From: Myxococcales bacterium
Lineage (GTDB): Bacteria > Myxococcota_A > UBA9160 > JALSIO01
Direction of reading: 5' to 3'
Length of the DNA: 14,275 bases
Assembly (NCBI GenBank): GCA_026989995.1
Contig: JALSIO010000570.1
Span: 1-14,275, forward strand
Positions within the stretch are counted from its first letter, which is position 1. Every line of letters starts with the position of its first letter. The position numbers and the translations under genes were made by a program. The notes beneath the pieces were generated by a model. It saw nothing but the letters and a program-made list of their open reading frames with translations. It ran no database searches and was not told where the DNA came from. Positions 1 through 8,780 of the stretch are shown here, in pieces.

Positions 1-158
1 GTGCGAACTGCGCCCGCAAGGTAGGGAGCCCTTCGGCCGCCGGGAGCGCTGGCGTGTCAAACTTCGGTAAAAGCGGGGTTCCGGCTCCCGGAAGCGGTCG
101 GGCGCCCCGCCCCGTCCACACGCCCTCCCCGCGGGCGGTTTGCTAGCTTTCGCCGCCC
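1..158. other. Left-edge non-coding leader upstream of typA
   Basis: No gene is supported here. One plus-strand frame entering from the left edge is open for 22 codons and ends in TAA at 68-70; it could be the C-terminal tail of an upstream gene but is too short to recognise. Just after it lies a small inverted repeat, TTCCGG-CTC-CCGGAA at 79-93, which could be a weak terminator; it has no T-run on the plus side. The remaining GC-rich stretch up to 158 must hold the typA promoter unless typA is co-transcribed from further left. I see no convincing -35/-10 pair. Confidence 0.4.
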
Positions 159-1988
159 ATGCCCTCGCCCCGCAAGGAAATTCGCAACGCCGCCATCATC
201 GCCCACGTGGATCACGGCAAGACGACGCTGGTGGATGGCCTCCTGCGCCAGACCGGCAGCTTCCGCGAACGGCAGGAGGTGGCGGAGCGGGTGCTCGACA
301 GCGGCGATCTCGAGCGGGAGCGGGGCATCACGATCCTTTCCAAGAGCACCGCCGTCGACTTCGAGGGCGTGCGCATCCAGCTCGTGGACACCCCGGGTCA
401 CGCCGACTTCGGCGGCGAGGTGGAGCGCGTGCTCGGCATGGTCGACGCCGCCCTGCTGCTCGTGGATGCGGTCGAGGGAGTCATGCCCCAGACCCGCTTC
501 GTGCTCCGCAAGGCCGTGGAGCGGGGGCTGCGTCCCATCCTCGTGGTGAACAAGATCGACCGCCCCGAGGCCCGTCCGGAGGCCGTGGTCGACGCGGTCT
601 TCGACCTGCTCGTGGACCTCGGGGCCAGCGACGCGCAGCTCGAGTTCCCGGTGGTCTACGCCTCGGCGCGGGAGGGAACCGCCTCCCTCGATCCGGCCGG
701 TCCCCGCGTCGACCTCCGCCCTCTGCTCGAGACCATCGTCCGCGAAGTGCCGGCGCCGGAGGTCGATCTCGAAGGGCCACTGCTCTTCCAGGCCGTGACC
801 CTCGGCTTCGACGACTACGTGGGGCGTCTCGTGGTGGGCCGCGTGGAGCGCGGCTCCCTCCGTCGCGGATCCGTGGTCGAGCGGGTCGCGGCGTCCGGCG
901 GCACCGAGACCTTCCGCGTCACCAAGCTCTTCGGCTACCGGGGGATCGAGCGCATGGAGCTCGCCGAGGCGCGTGCCGGCGACATCGCCCTCATCGCCGG
1001 GGTCGATTCCATCGAGGTGGGCGACACCCTGCGCGCGCCCGGCTGCCCGGACGTGCTTCCGCGCATCGCGGTGGATCCGCCCACGCTGAGGGTGCGCTTC
1101 ACCGTCAACGACTCCCCCTTCGCGGGCCAGGAGGGCCGTTTCCTCACCAGCCGCCAGCTCGGCGAGCGCCTGCACCGCGAAGCGCTCGGGAACGTATCCA
1201 TCCGCGTGGAAGCCGGGGCCCGCCCCGACACCTTCGAGGTCGCAGGCCGAGGGGAGCTGCAGGTCGCGGTGCTGATCGAGACCCTCCGCCGGGAGGGGTA
1301 CGAGTTCAGCGTCTCCCGTCCCGAGATCATCGTCCGTGAGATCGACGGGCGGCCCTGCGAGCCGGTCGAGGACGTGGTCGTGGAGCTTCCGGAGCCCCAC
1401 GCCGGCACGGTGATGGAGAAGCTCGCGGCGCGGCGGGGCCGGCTCCTGCGGATGGAGCACCGCCAGGGCGACGTGGTGCTCCACTACGCGGTGCCGAGCC
1501 GCGGGCTCTTCGGCTACCGGAGCGAGTTTCTGGCCGATACCCGCGGCGAGGGTACCCTGCACCGGACCGTGCGCGGCTACGAGCCCTGGCAGGGGCCGCT
1601 CGCCGGTCGGCGCGTGGGCGCCCTCGTGGCGAGCGAGGGGGGGCGCACGACCGCCTACAGCCTCTTCCAGCTCCAGGAACGCGCCGCCCTCTTCCTGGGG
1701 CCGGGGGTGCCCGTCTACGAGGGCCAGATCGTGGGCGAGAACCGGCGCCCGGGCGACATGGTGGTCAACGTGGTGCGCGCCAAGAAGCTCACCAACATCC
1801 GGGCCGCCGGCCGCGACGAGAACACCATCCTGTCGCCGCCGCGCAAGCTCACCATCGAATCGGCCCTCGAGTGGATCGCGGAGGACGAGCTGCTCGAAGT
1901 CACGCCGAGCTCGCTGCGCCTTCGCAAGCGGCTGCTGCGCGAGGCCGACCGCCGCCGCCACGCCCGGAGCGGCCGCGGCTCCGCCTGA
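159..1988 (+). CDS. typA: Translational GTPase TypA/BipA
   Basis: TypA/BipA is a ribosome-binding translational GTPase of the EF-G/LepA superfamily, acting in the cytoplasm in 50S subunit assembly and stress or cold adaptation. The 609-aa product has the usual family length. G motifs are visible in order: G1 AHVDHGKT at residues 15-22, G2 RGIT at 55-58, G3 DTPG at 77-80, G4 NKID at 131-134 and a G5-like SA at 169-170. The C-terminus carries the TypA-specific signature around KKLTN (542-546), followed by the DELLEVTP and LRLRKR blocks, which separates it from LepA and EF-G. The ATG at 159 fits the usual N-terminus (basic residues, then [13 protein letters not shown]), although no good Shine-Dalgarno sequence precedes it. 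The next gene follows after 10 nt, so the two are probably co-transcribed. Family knowledge supports the role; the motifs are seen directly. Confidence 0.97.
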   Translation: MPSPRKEIRNAAIIAHVDHGKTTLVDGLLRQTGSFRERQEVAERVLDSGDLERERGITILSKSTAVDFEGVRIQLVDTPGHADFGGEVERVLGMVDAALLLVDAVEGVMPQTRFVLRKAVERGLRPILVVNKIDRPEARPEAVVDAVFDLLVDLGASDAQLEFPVVYASAREGTASLDPAGPRVDLRPLLETIVREVPAPEVDLEGPLLFQAVTLGFDDYVGRLVVGRVERGSLRRGSVVERVAASGGTETFRVTKLFGYRGIERMELAEARAGDIALIAGVDSIEVGDTLRAPGCPDVLPRIAVDPPTLRVRFTVNDSPFAGQEGRFLTSRQLGERLHREALGNVSIRVEAGARPDTFEVAGRGELQVAVLIETLRREGYEFSVSRPEIIVREIDGRPCEPVEDVVVELPEPHAGTVMEKLAARRGRLLRMEHRQGDVVLHYAVPSRGLFGYRSEFLADTRGEGTLHRTVRGYEPWQGPLAGRRVGALVASEGGRTTAYSLFQLQERAALFLGPGVPVYEGQIVGENRRPGDMVVNVVRAKKLTNIRAAGRDENTILSPPRKLTIESALEWIAEDELLEVTPSSLRLRKRLLREADRRRHARSGRGSA

Positions 1989-1998
1989 GGAGGTCGCG

Positions 1999-2811
1999 GT
2001 GTCCCTTTTCGGACTCTCGCCGGAGGAGAAGGCCCGCTACGAGCGGGACGGCTACCTGGTCCGCGAGGCCGTGCTCACCCGGGAGGAGGTCGACTGCCTC
2101 CGCGAGGGGGCCGAGGCGGTGCGCCTGCGTGCGCTCGAGGCGGTGGCCACGGGCACCCACTACCGGGTGGACGGGAACCGCTACGTGGAGGCGGTGGAGG
2201 CGACGATCCAGTACGAACACCGGCCGGAGAGCAGCGAGCTCCGTGTGGTCCAGCCCTTCCACCACCTCGACCCGCGCCTCGATCGCCTGATCGAGGATGC
2301 CCGCCTCGTCGAGCCCGTGCAGGGGATCCTCGGCTGCAGCCGCCTGGCGCTTTTCACGGACAAGCTCAACCTGAAGCCGGCCCGCGAGGGCTCCGGCTTC
2401 GGCTGGCACCAGGACTCCCCGTACTGGGCACCGGAGGCCTCGCACCTCGACCGGCTTCCGAACGTCATGGTTGCCCTCGACGACGCCGACCGGGAAAACG
2501 GCTGCCTGCGCGTCATCCCGGCCAGCCACCGCCGGGGCCTTCTGCCCGGCCGTCGGGGCCCGGCCCGGCTCGACGGGCTCTTCACCGATCCGGCCTGCTT
2601 CGACGCGAGCCGGCAGGTCGCGCTCGAGGTCCCCGCCGGGAGCGCCATCTTCTTCGCCGCACACCTCGTGCACGGCTCCGAGCCCAATCGCTCCTCGCGC
2701 CCGCGGCGGGCGGTGGTGATCACCTACCAGCCGGAGGGATTCGCCATGTTCCGGCGCGGTGTCGAGCGCCGCGTGTGCCCCCGCGACCCCGCGCGGCTCG
2801 TCGGAGGCTGA
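1999..2811 (+). CDS. Phytanoyl-CoA dioxygenase (PhyH) family protein
   Basis: Predicted non-haem Fe(II)/2-oxoglutarate-dependent oxygenase, 270 aa, a normal length for bacterial PhyH proteins. The double-stranded beta-helix core shows the iron-binding HxD (His137, Asp139 in GWHQDSPYW), the distal histidine in HLVHGS (His225 most likely) and the following arginines (Arg236/237) expected to bind the 2-oxoglutarate carboxylate. The block NGCLRVIPASH (167-177) is also typical. The start is GTG at 1999, preceded by GAGGAGG at 1987-1993 with a 5-nt spacer; the Shine-Dalgarno overlaps the typA stop codon, suggesting coupled translation. Substrate is unknown: the family hydroxylates fatty acyl-CoAs, small metabolites, ectoine and others, and PhyH paralogues are numerous in many high-GC soil and marine bacteria. 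The link to typA is positional only. Confidence 0.9.
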   Translation: MSLFGLSPEEKARYERDGYLVREAVLTREEVDCLREGAEAVRLRALEAVATGTHYRVDGNRYVEAVEATIQYEHRPESSELRVVQPFHHLDPRLDRLIEDARLVEPVQGILGCSRLALFTDKLNLKPAREGSGFGWHQDSPYWAPEASHLDRLPNVMVALDDADRENGCLRVIPASHRRGLLPGRRGPARLDGLFTDPACFDASRQVALEVPAGSAIFFAAHLVHGSEPNRSSRPRRAVVITYQPEGFAMFRRGVERRVCPRDPARLVGG

Positions 2812-2812
2812 G

Positions 2813-2836
2813 CCGGCGCCACGGCGCGCCCGCCGG
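2813..2836. terminator. Possible bidirectional terminator between PhyH and thrH
   Basis: CCGGCG at 2813-2818 and CGCCGG at 2831-2836 form a 6-bp inverted repeat around a 12-nt loop. It fills the gap between two convergent genes (stops at 2811 and 2838). There is no T-run, so it is a weak, position-based call. Confidence 0.35.
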
Positions 2837-2837
2837 T

Positions 2838-3470
2838 TCAGGAGTTCCCGCGGGCAGCCGATTCCAGCCGGCCGGCGGCGGCGCGGAAGGCGGCGCGGAG
2901 CTCCTCGTAGTCTCTTGTCACGGGGAACTGCGGGAACTCCTCCGCCACGCGGTCCGGCGGGCGGAAGAGGATCCCGGCGTCGGCCTCGGCGAGCATCGTG
3001 GTGTCGTTGTAGGAGTCCCCCGCGGCCACCGTGGCGAAGTTGAGCGAGCGAAGTGCCTGGATCGCGCGCCGCTTCGGGTCGCGCTGCCGGAGCCGGTAGC
3101 CGGTGACCTCCCCGGAAGGCGCCACCTCGAGGCAGTGGCAGAAGAGGGTGGGCCAGCCGAGCTTGCGCATGAGGGGCGTCGCAAACTCGTAGAAGGTGTC
3201 CGAAAGGATCACCACCTGGTGGCGCTCGCGCAGCCAGCTGAGGAACTCCGCCGCGCCGGGCAGCGGGTCCATGCCGCCGATCACCTCCTGGATGTCGGGA
3301 AGACCGAGGCCGCGCTCGCGCAGGATGCGCAGGCGCCGCCCCATGAGCTCGTCGTAGTCGGGGATGTCCCGGGTGGTGAGCCGGAGCTCGGGAATCCCGG
3401 TTCGCTCCGCGAAGGCGATCCAGATCTCCGGAACCAGCACGCCCTCGAGATCGAGACAGGCCACCAGCAA
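2838..3470 (-). CDS. thrH: Bifunctional phosphoserine phosphatase/homoserine phosphotransferase ThrH
   Basis: HAD-superfamily cytoplasmic enzyme of 210 aa. In Pseudomonas aeruginosa ThrH dephosphorylates phosphoserine and can pass the phosphate to homoserine, linking serine and threonine synthesis. HAD motifs seen: motif I DLEGV with Asp7 as nucleophile and Glu9 in place of the usual second Asp, a hallmark of ThrH; motif II at Ser90-Asp91; motif III Lys133; motif IV GDSYND at 151-156. The stretch [10 protein letters not shown] after motif I is also diagnostic. The start chosen is TTG at 3470, because AGGAGG stands 7 nt upstream on the minus strand and the protein then begins LVACLDLEG as in homologues; GTG at 3464 is the alternative. 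It stands alone, convergent with the PhyH gene and divergent from the efflux operon, so no operon partner helps to refine its role. Confidence 0.93.
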   Translation of the reverse strand: MLVACLDLEGVLVPEIWIAFAERTGIPELRLTTRDIPDYDELMGRRLRILRERGLGLPDIQEVIGGMDPLPGAAEFLSWLRERHQVVILSDTFYEFATPLMRKLGWPTLFCHCLEVAPSGEVTGYRLRQRDPKRRAIQALRSLNFATVAAGDSYNDTTMLAEADAGILFRPPDRVAEEFPQFPVTRDYEELRAAFRAAAGRLESAARGNS

Positions 3471-3714
3471 CCTCGAACCTCCTGCGGGTCGGTCCGGGAA
3501 CCGCCCGCGCCACCCACGCCGTCGAGCTCGCTACCGGCGGGGACCCGGGTTCGATAGCATCCCCCGAGGAGGCTCGCCGAAAATCCGCGCTTCCCCGCGT
3601 AGTTGACGGTTCCCGGTCCCATCGCGATGGCCGCGTCCGGAGCGCCACGTGGCGGGCGCGGGACGTGCGCGGAGGCCCGGCGGGCCCCCGCGACGCCGCC
3701 CGGGAGGCACCTTG
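3471..3714. promoter_or_regulatory. Divergent intergenic region with twin-palindrome operator candidate
   Basis: This 244-nt gap separates divergent thrH and the RND adaptor gene, so it should hold both promoters. On the plus strand a -35-like TTGACG lies at 3603-3608. Two perfect 12-bp palindromes follow: CCATCGCGATGG at 3619-3630, covering where the -10 box would be, and CGCCACGTGGCG at 3643-3654. Their centres are 24 bp apart. This layout is what a dimeric repressor such as a TetR- or MarR-type regulator of an efflux pump would use, but no regulator gene is in the window. No good -10 box is visible and no thrH promoter could be pinpointed. Confidence 0.45.
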
Positions 3715-4839
3715 GTGCAGAGACCCCCCGCGCTCCTGCTCCTCGCGCTGCTGCCGCTTTTCGCCTGCGGCGGGGAGGAGTCCGCACCGAAGTCACAGGC
3801 CCCGACGGACGACGCGCCCGTGGTCGAGGTGGTGACGGTGCGGCCGGAGCCCCTTCGGAACGTGGTCCGGATTCCGGGGCAGCTCGCTGCCGAGCTCTCG
3901 GTGGTGCTCCACCCCGAGATCGACGGGGTGGTGGAGGAGATCCTCTTCCGGGAAGGCACCACGGTCACCCGGGGCACCCTGCTGATCCGCCTTCGCGACG
4001 CCGAGCAGCGCGCGCGCCTCGCCGAGGCCCGAGCGCGCCTCGCCCTCGCCGAGGAGGTCCACCGGCGCACCCGGGAGCTCGCCGCACGTGACGTCGCCTC
4101 GGAGGCGCAGCTCGAGCGCGCCGCCGCCGAACGCGACGTGGCCCGGGCGCGGGTGGAGCTCGCGCGGGTGGAGCTCGAGCGGACCCTGATCCGCGCCCCC
4201 TTCGACGGCATGATGGGCGCCCTCGAGGTCTCCCCCGGCGATCGGGTGGAACCCGAGACCCCGCTGGTCCGGATCGACGCCATCGACCGGCTGCAGCTCC
4301 TCTTCTACGTGCCCGAAGTCGCGCTCTCGGCGGTCCGGCCGGGAATTCCCGTGGAGATCGAGGTGGCGCCCCAGCCCGGTCGGCGTTTTCCGGGCACGGT
4401 GTACTTCGTGTCACCGACCCTCGATCCGGCCACCCGCCGGCTGCTCCTGAAGGCGTGGGTCCCCAACCCGGACCACGCCCTCCGCCCCGGCCTCTTCGCA
4501 CACATCGATGCCGAGATCGGGCGCAAGGAGGATGCGCTTCTGGTGCCCGAGTCCGCGTTGGTGCCCGGTCTCGCCGGCACGAGCGTGTGGCGGATCGACG
4601 GGCAGGGCGTGGCCGAACGGGTCCCGGTGGAGGTGGGACTTCGCGTGGACGGGCGCGCGGAGATCCTCTCCGGCCTCGAGCCGGGCGACCGGGTGGTCTC
4701 CGCCGGCACGCACAAGGTCGTGGCGGGGGGGCGTGTCCGGGCCGTGGAGGCGACCGCGCGGGCCGGGCCGTCGGAGCGGGGCGACGCGGGGGCCACCGCG
4801 CGCGGCCGGGCCGCAGCCTCCCCGGCCCGCGGGGGTTGA
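3715..4839 (+). CDS. RND efflux periplasmic adaptor (membrane fusion protein), lipoprotein
   Basis: Periplasmic adaptor of a tripartite RND efflux pump (HlyD/AcrA family), 374 aa. The N-terminus is a lipoprotein signal: short basic start, hydrophobic run of Leu/Ala, and a lipobox-like LFAC with Cys18 as the lipidated residue. After a linker come the first half of the lipoyl domain (about 71-95), a helical hairpin of heptad-like Ala/Leu/Arg repeats (about 96-155), the second lipoyl half containing RAPFDGMMG (160-168), then beta-barrel and membrane-proximal domains. GTG at 3715 is preferred: GGGAGG lies 7 nt upstream, while in-frame TTG at 3712 is only 4 nt away. The longer open frame back to 3649 has no signal-peptide logic. 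The permease gene begins 9 nt downstream. Sequence family gives the class; the exported substrate cannot be told. Confidence 0.93.
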   Translation: MQRPPALLLLALLPLFACGGEESAPKSQAPTDDAPVVEVVTVRPEPLRNVVRIPGQLAAELSVVLHPEIDGVVEEILFREGTTVTRGTLLIRLRDAEQRARLAEARARLALAEEVHRRTRELAARDVASEAQLERAAAERDVARARVELARVELERTLIRAPFDGMMGALEVSPGDRVEPETPLVRIDAIDRLQLLFYVPEVALSAVRPGIPVEIEVAPQPGRRFPGTVYFVSPTLDPATRRLLLKAWVPNPDHALRPGLFAHIDAEIGRKEDALLVPESALVPGLAGTSVWRIDGQGVAERVPVEVGLRVDGRAEILSGLEPGDRVVSAGTHKVVAGGRVRAVEATARAGPSERGDAGATARGRAAASPARGG

Positions 4840-4848
4840 GGGATTTCG

Positions 4849-7800
4849 GTGCGCCTCTCCCAGATCTCCATCGAACGGCCGGTCCTCGCCACCGTCCTCT
4901 CCCTCGTGATCGCGCTCTTCGGCGCGCTCGCCGTGTTCCGCCTGCCCAACCGCGAGCTCCCAGACGTGGATCCCCCGGCGGTGACCGTCACCACCGTCTA
5001 TCCGGGCGCGGCTCCGGAGGTGGTGGAGACCTCCGTCACCGAGCCCCTCGAGGACGAGATCATCGGTATTCCCGGGGTCCGGCACGTGACCTCCGAGAGT
5101 CGCGAGGAGGTGTCGGAGATCCGCGTGGAGTTCGAGATCAGCCGGGATCTCGAGGCCGCCGCCAACGACGTGCGGGACCGCGTGGCTCGCGCGCGCCGCG
5201 CGCTGCCCGAGGACGCCGAGGAGCCGGTGGTCGCCAAGCGCAACGCCGACGACTTCCCCATCATCTGGCTCGCCCTCTACAGCGACCACCTCGACCAGAT
5301 CGCGCTCTCGAGCCTCGCCGACCGGAGCATTCGCGACCGCCTGGGAAAGCTGCCCGGGGTGGCCATGGTGCTCATGAGCGGCGAGCGGCGCTTTTCCATG
5401 CGGATCTGGATCGACGGCGAGCGACTCGTCGCCCAGGGGCTCACGGTGGCGGACGTGGCCGCTGCGCTCGAGCGCGAGAACGTGGACCTTCCCTCGGGCC
5501 GGCTCGAAGGCGCCGACCGCGAGTTCACCGTGCGGAGCCTCGGCGAGCTGCGGACGCCCACCGCCTTCGAGAGCCTGATCGTGGCCAACCGGGGCGGGCA
5601 GCCCGTCCGGCTCTCCGACGTGGCGCGGGTCGAGGTGGGTCCCGAGACCACCCGCAAGATCGTCCGCTTCAACGGCCGCCCCGCGGTGGGCCTCGGCGTG
5701 GTGAAGCAATCGAAGGCCAACACCCTCGACGTGGCCGATGCCGTCATGGCCGAGGTCGCCTCGCTGCGCCGCGAGCTTCCTCCGGGGGTGGTGCTGGAGA
5801 CGGCGTGGGACGGCTCGGCCTTCATCCGGGAGTCCATTCGCGACGTGGCGCGCACCATCCTCGAGGCCATCGGCCTCGTGGTGCTGGTGATCTACGCCTT
5901 CCTCCGCTCGGCCCGGGCCACGCTGATCCCGGCTGCGGCCATCCCGGTCTCCGTGCTCGGTGCCTTCGCCTTCCTCTACTTCACGGGCTTCAGCATCAAC
6001 ACCCTCACGCTGATGGGCCTGACGCTCGCCATCGGGCTCGTGGTGGACGACGCCATCGTGGTGCTCGAGAACGTGGCGCGCTGGGTGGAGGGCGGAACGC
6101 CCCCCGTCGAGGCTGCCCGGCGCGGGATGGGCGAGATCTCCTTCGCGGTGATCGCGGCGACCATCTCGGCGATCGCGGTCTTCGTGCCGCTCACCTTCCT
6201 CACCGACAAGACCGGGCGGCTCTTCCGGGAGTTCGCGGTGACCGTCGCCTCAGCCCTGGCGGTCTCCGGCTTCGTCGCCCTCACGCTCTCCCCCGCCCTC
6301 TGCGCGCTGATCCTCCGCGCCGAAGGCCAGGGGGGGAGGATCAAGCGCTTCCTCGGCCGGGCACTCGCGGCGCTGGGTCGGGCCTACACGGGCGGGCTCG
6401 ATCCGAGCCTGCGCCGCCGCGGCGCGGTGGTGCTGCTCGGGGTGCTCTGGGTGGCTGTCGGCGCCTGGCTCTACGGCCGTCTCGACGAGGAGCTCATTCC
6501 GAACTCGGACCGCGGCATGCTGGTGGCCTTCACCCGCGCACCCCAGGGCAGCACCATCGAGTACACGGACCGCTACCAGCAGCAAGCGGAGCGCGTCTTC
6601 CTCACCCACCCGGACGTGCAGCGGACCTTCTCCGTGGTGGCCCTCGGCATCGGCACCCCCGGCGTGGTGAACGAGGGCTTCTTCTTCGTGAGCCTCCGGC
6701 CGCGGGGGGAGCGCGCGACGCCGAGCCTTTCCGCGCTGCGGGACGAGATCCAGCGGGGTGTCGACCAGGTGCCCGGGATCGAGACCTTCGTGGTGGAGCC
6801 GAGGCCGATGCGGGGCCTCGGAGCGCCGGTGTCCCTCGTCCTCCAGGGGCCCGACGTCCACGAGCTTCACGGGTTCGGTCAGGCGCTCGTGGACCGCCTC
6901 GAGGCGACTCCCGGATTCCGCAACGTGCAGCTGGACCTGCACATGAACAAGCCACAGCTCGAGCTCGAAATCGACCGCGATCGCGCCAGCGACCTCGGCG
7001 TCTCCGTGCGGGACGTGGCCACCACCCTCCAGATCCTGCTCGGGGGCAAGGCGCTTTCGACCTTCAAGCTGGAGGGGGAGACCCATGACGTGATCGCCCA
7101 GCTCCCGCGGGCAGAACGGCAGCGGGCCGAGGACCTGCTCGGACTCTACGTGCGCGGGCGCGACGGGCAGCTCGTCTCGCTCTACTCGGTGGTCCGGGTG
7201 CGGGAGGCCGTGGCTCCCCGCTCGCTCCCGCACTACGATCGGCTTCGGAGCGCCAAGGTCACCGCGCGGCTCGGCGACGGCCTCTCCCAGGGGGCGGCGC
7301 TGGCCACCGCGCGCGCGCTGGCCGAGGAGATCCTGGCCGGCGCCGAGGGCTACCGCGTGGTCTTCGCCGAGGAGGCCGAGGACTTCTTCGAGTCCCAGAA
7401 CGCGCTGCTCTTCGCGTACGGCCTGGCGCTGGTCTTCGTCTTCCTGGTGCTCGCCGCCCAATTCGAGAGCTTCGTGCACCCGGTGATCATCCTGGTGGCG
7501 GTGGCGCTCTCCTTCACCGGCGCCCTGCTTGCGCTCTGGCTCATCGACCAGACCCTGAACATCTACTCGAAGATCGGCCTGGTGATGCTGGTGGGCCTCG
7601 TGACCAAGAACTCGATCCTGATCGTGGAATTCGCCAACCAGTTGCGGGCGCGCGGGGTCGGGCTTCTCGAGGCGACGCGGGAGGCAGCGCGCACCCGGTT
7701 CCGGCCCATCCTGATGACGGCGCTCGCGACCATCGCGGGCATTCTCCCCATCGCGCTCGGCCTCGGGGCCGGCGGCGAGTCCCGGGCACCGCTCGGCATC

Positions 7801-7938
7801 GCGGTGGCCGGGGGGATGGCCTTCTCGACGCTGCTCACCTTCTTCGTGGTCCCTGCCGTCTACCTCGCGGTGGAGGGCTTCCGCGAGGCCCGGCGCCGCA
7901 GGACCGCCGCGGTTCCGGCGCCGGCGGGGGCGCCGTGA
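4849..7938 (+). CDS. RND efflux transporter inner-membrane permease (HAE1/AcrB-type)
   Basis: Proton-driven inner-membrane pump of 1029 aa, close to the usual length of AcrB/MexB-type permeases. The N-terminus (RPVLATVLSLVIALFG) is transmembrane helix 1, followed by the periplasmic porter domain. The proton relay is intact: Asp400-Asp401 in the VVDDAIVVLEN helix (TM4) and Lys920 in the VTKNSILIVEFAN helix (TM10). Two repeats of six TM helices with large periplasmic loops are visible. The start GTG at 4849 has GAGGGA at 4838-4843 and 5 nt spacing, directly behind the adaptor stop. It pairs with that adaptor; an outer-membrane TolC-like channel is not encoded here and must be elsewhere. Downstream, uppP overlaps by 4 nt. 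Subfamily features fit drug/hydrophobic compound export (HAE1) rather than heavy-metal export (HME); the substrate is not deducible. Confidence 0.96.
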   Translation: MRLSQISIERPVLATVLSLVIALFGALAVFRLPNRELPDVDPPAVTVTTVYPGAAPEVVETSVTEPLEDEIIGIPGVRHVTSESREEVSEIRVEFEISRDLEAAANDVRDRVARARRALPEDAEEPVVAKRNADDFPIIWLALYSDHLDQIALSSLADRSIRDRLGKLPGVAMVLMSGERRFSMRIWIDGERLVAQGLTVADVAAALERENVDLPSGRLEGADREFTVRSLGELRTPTAFESLIVANRGGQPVRLSDVARVEVGPETTRKIVRFNGRPAVGLGVVKQSKANTLDVADAVMAEVASLRRELPPGVVLETAWDGSAFIRESIRDVARTILEAIGLVVLVIYAFLRSARATLIPAAAIPVSVLGAFAFLYFTGFSINTLTLMGLTLAIGLVVDDAIVVLENVARWVEGGTPPVEAARRGMGEISFAVIAATISAIAVFVPLTFLTDKTGRLFREFAVTVASALAVSGFVALTLSPALCALILRAEGQGGRIKRFLGRALAALGRAYTGGLDPSLRRRGAVVLLGVLWVAVGAWLYGRLDEELIPNSDRGMLVAFTRAPQGSTIEYTDRYQQQAERVFLTHPDVQRTFSVVALGIGTPGVVNEGFFFVSLRPRGERATPSLSALRDEIQRGVDQVPGIETFVVEPRPMRGLGAPVSLVLQGPDVHELHGFGQALVDRLEATPGFRNVQLDLHMNKPQLELEIDRDRASDLGVSVRDVATTLQILLGGKALSTFKLEGETHDVIAQLPRAERQRAEDLLGLYVRGRDGQLVSLYSVVRVREAVAPRSLPHYDRLRSAKVTARLGDGLSQGAALATARALAEEILAGAEGYRVVFAEEAEDFFESQNALLFAYGLALVFVFLVLAAQFESFVHPVIILVAVALSFTGALLALWLIDQTLNIYSKIGLVMLVGLVTKNSILIVEFANQLRARGVGLLEATREAARTRFRPILMTALATIAGILPIALGLGAGGESRAPLGIAVAGGMAFSTLLTFFVVPAVYLAVEGFREARRRRTAAVPAPAGAP

Positions 7939-8720
7939 GCCCGGCCGAGGCCGTCCTGCTCGGGATCCTGCAGGGGCTGACCGAGTTCCTGCCGGTCTCG
8001 AGCTCGGGACATCTCGTGATCGGCGAGGCCCTGCTCGGAATCCACGAGGAGGGGATCCTCTTCGAGATCGCCGTCCACGCGGCGACGCTCGTGGCGGTGG
8101 TGCTCTTCTACCGGCGGCGCATCGGGGAGCTGCTGCTCGGAGCGCTCCGGCGGGAGGGGAGCGCCCTGGCCTACGGGGCGAAGCTCGCGCTGGCCACCCT
8201 GCCGGCGGTGGCCGTGGCCCTTCTGCTTCGCGATTTCGTCGAGGCGCAGTTCGAGTCCCCGGTGACGGTCGGCTGGGCGCTTCTGGCCACCGGGGCCCTG
8301 CTCTACACGACCCGCTTCACGCTGCCGCGGGCGTCGCTGCCGGAGCCCGGCTACGCCGCGGCGCTCGCCATCGGCTGCGCCCAGGCGGTGGCCATCCTGC
8401 CCGGGATCTCCCGCAGCGGGGCCACGGTGGCGACCGCCCTCGCCCTCGGCGTGGCGCCGCTCGCCGCGGCCGAGTTCTCCTTCCTGCTCTCGATCGTGGC
8501 CATCGCCGGGGCCGTGGTGCTCGCACTCCCGGACGCGATGGCGGCCTCGGGCGAGCGCCTCGCCTCCCTCGGCGTGGGAGGCGCGGCCGCGCTCCTCTCG
8601 GGGGTCGCCGCCCTCTGGCTCTTCCTCCGGCTGCTGCGCAGCCGGGGGTTCCACCACTTCGCCTGGTACTGCTGGGCCGCGGGCGGGGTGCTTCTCGTCG
8701 TGCTTTCGCTCCGCGGCTGA
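7935..8720 (+). CDS. uppP: Undecaprenyl-diphosphatase UppP (BacA family)
   Basis: Integral membrane phosphatase, 261 aa, that converts undecaprenyl diphosphate to the monophosphate carrier lipid used for peptidoglycan and O-antigen synthesis; overproduction gives bacitracin resistance. Both family signatures are seen: the (E/Q)xxxE motif as Gln13-GLT-Glu17 followed by FLPVSSSGH with His26, and PGISRSGAT (156-164) with the catalytic Arg160. Several hydrophobic helices fill the rest. The GTG start at 7935 overlaps the permease stop (GTGA), so translation is likely coupled to the RND pump. Position 13 is Gln where E. coli has Glu, an accepted family variant. Ends just ahead of a strong hairpin. 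Function is secure from the motifs; the operon pairing with an RND pump is unusual. Confidence 0.95.
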   Translation: MSPAEAVLLGILQGLTEFLPVSSSGHLVIGEALLGIHEEGILFEIAVHAATLVAVVLFYRRRIGELLLGALRREGSALAYGAKLALATLPAVAVALLLRDFVEAQFESPVTVGWALLATGALLYTTRFTLPRASLPEPGYAAALAIGCAQAVAILPGISRSGATVATALALGVAPLAAAEFSFLLSIVAIAGAVVLALPDAMAASGERLASLGVGGAAALLSGVAALWLFLRLLRSRGFHHFAWYCWAAGGVLLVVLSLRG

Positions 8721-8734
8721 GGCGCGGGCGCCCG

Positions 8735-8772
8735 GGTGCGCACCGGAGCCCGCGTGGGCCCCGGTGCGCGCC
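8735..8772. terminator. Bidirectional hairpin terminator between uppP and the sigma factor gene
   Basis: A strong inverted repeat: GCGCACCGG at 8738-8746 pairs with CCGGTGCGC at 8761-8769, extended outward by one G-U and two G-C pairs, with an inner GCCC/GGGC stem (8748-8751 with 8756-8759) closing on GCGT. It occupies the 60-nt gap between convergent genes. There is no T-run, so intrinsic termination is inferred from stem strength and position. Confidence 0.6.
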
Positions 8773-8780
8773 GTCCGGAT

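Noticed and set aside
79..93. Hairpin TTCCGG-CTC-CCGGAA as an intrinsic terminator
   Set aside because: Short stem without a plus-strand T-run and no confirmed upstream gene; mentioned only within the left-edge region.
57..1961. 634-aa open frame on the minus strand
   Set aside because: It is fully antisense to typA, has low-complexity His/Gly/Glu-rich sequence and no family signal; such frames arise from GC-rich codon use.
2775..3557. 260-aa plus-strand frame across thrH
   Set aside because: Antisense to thrH, whose HAD motifs are complete on the minus strand.
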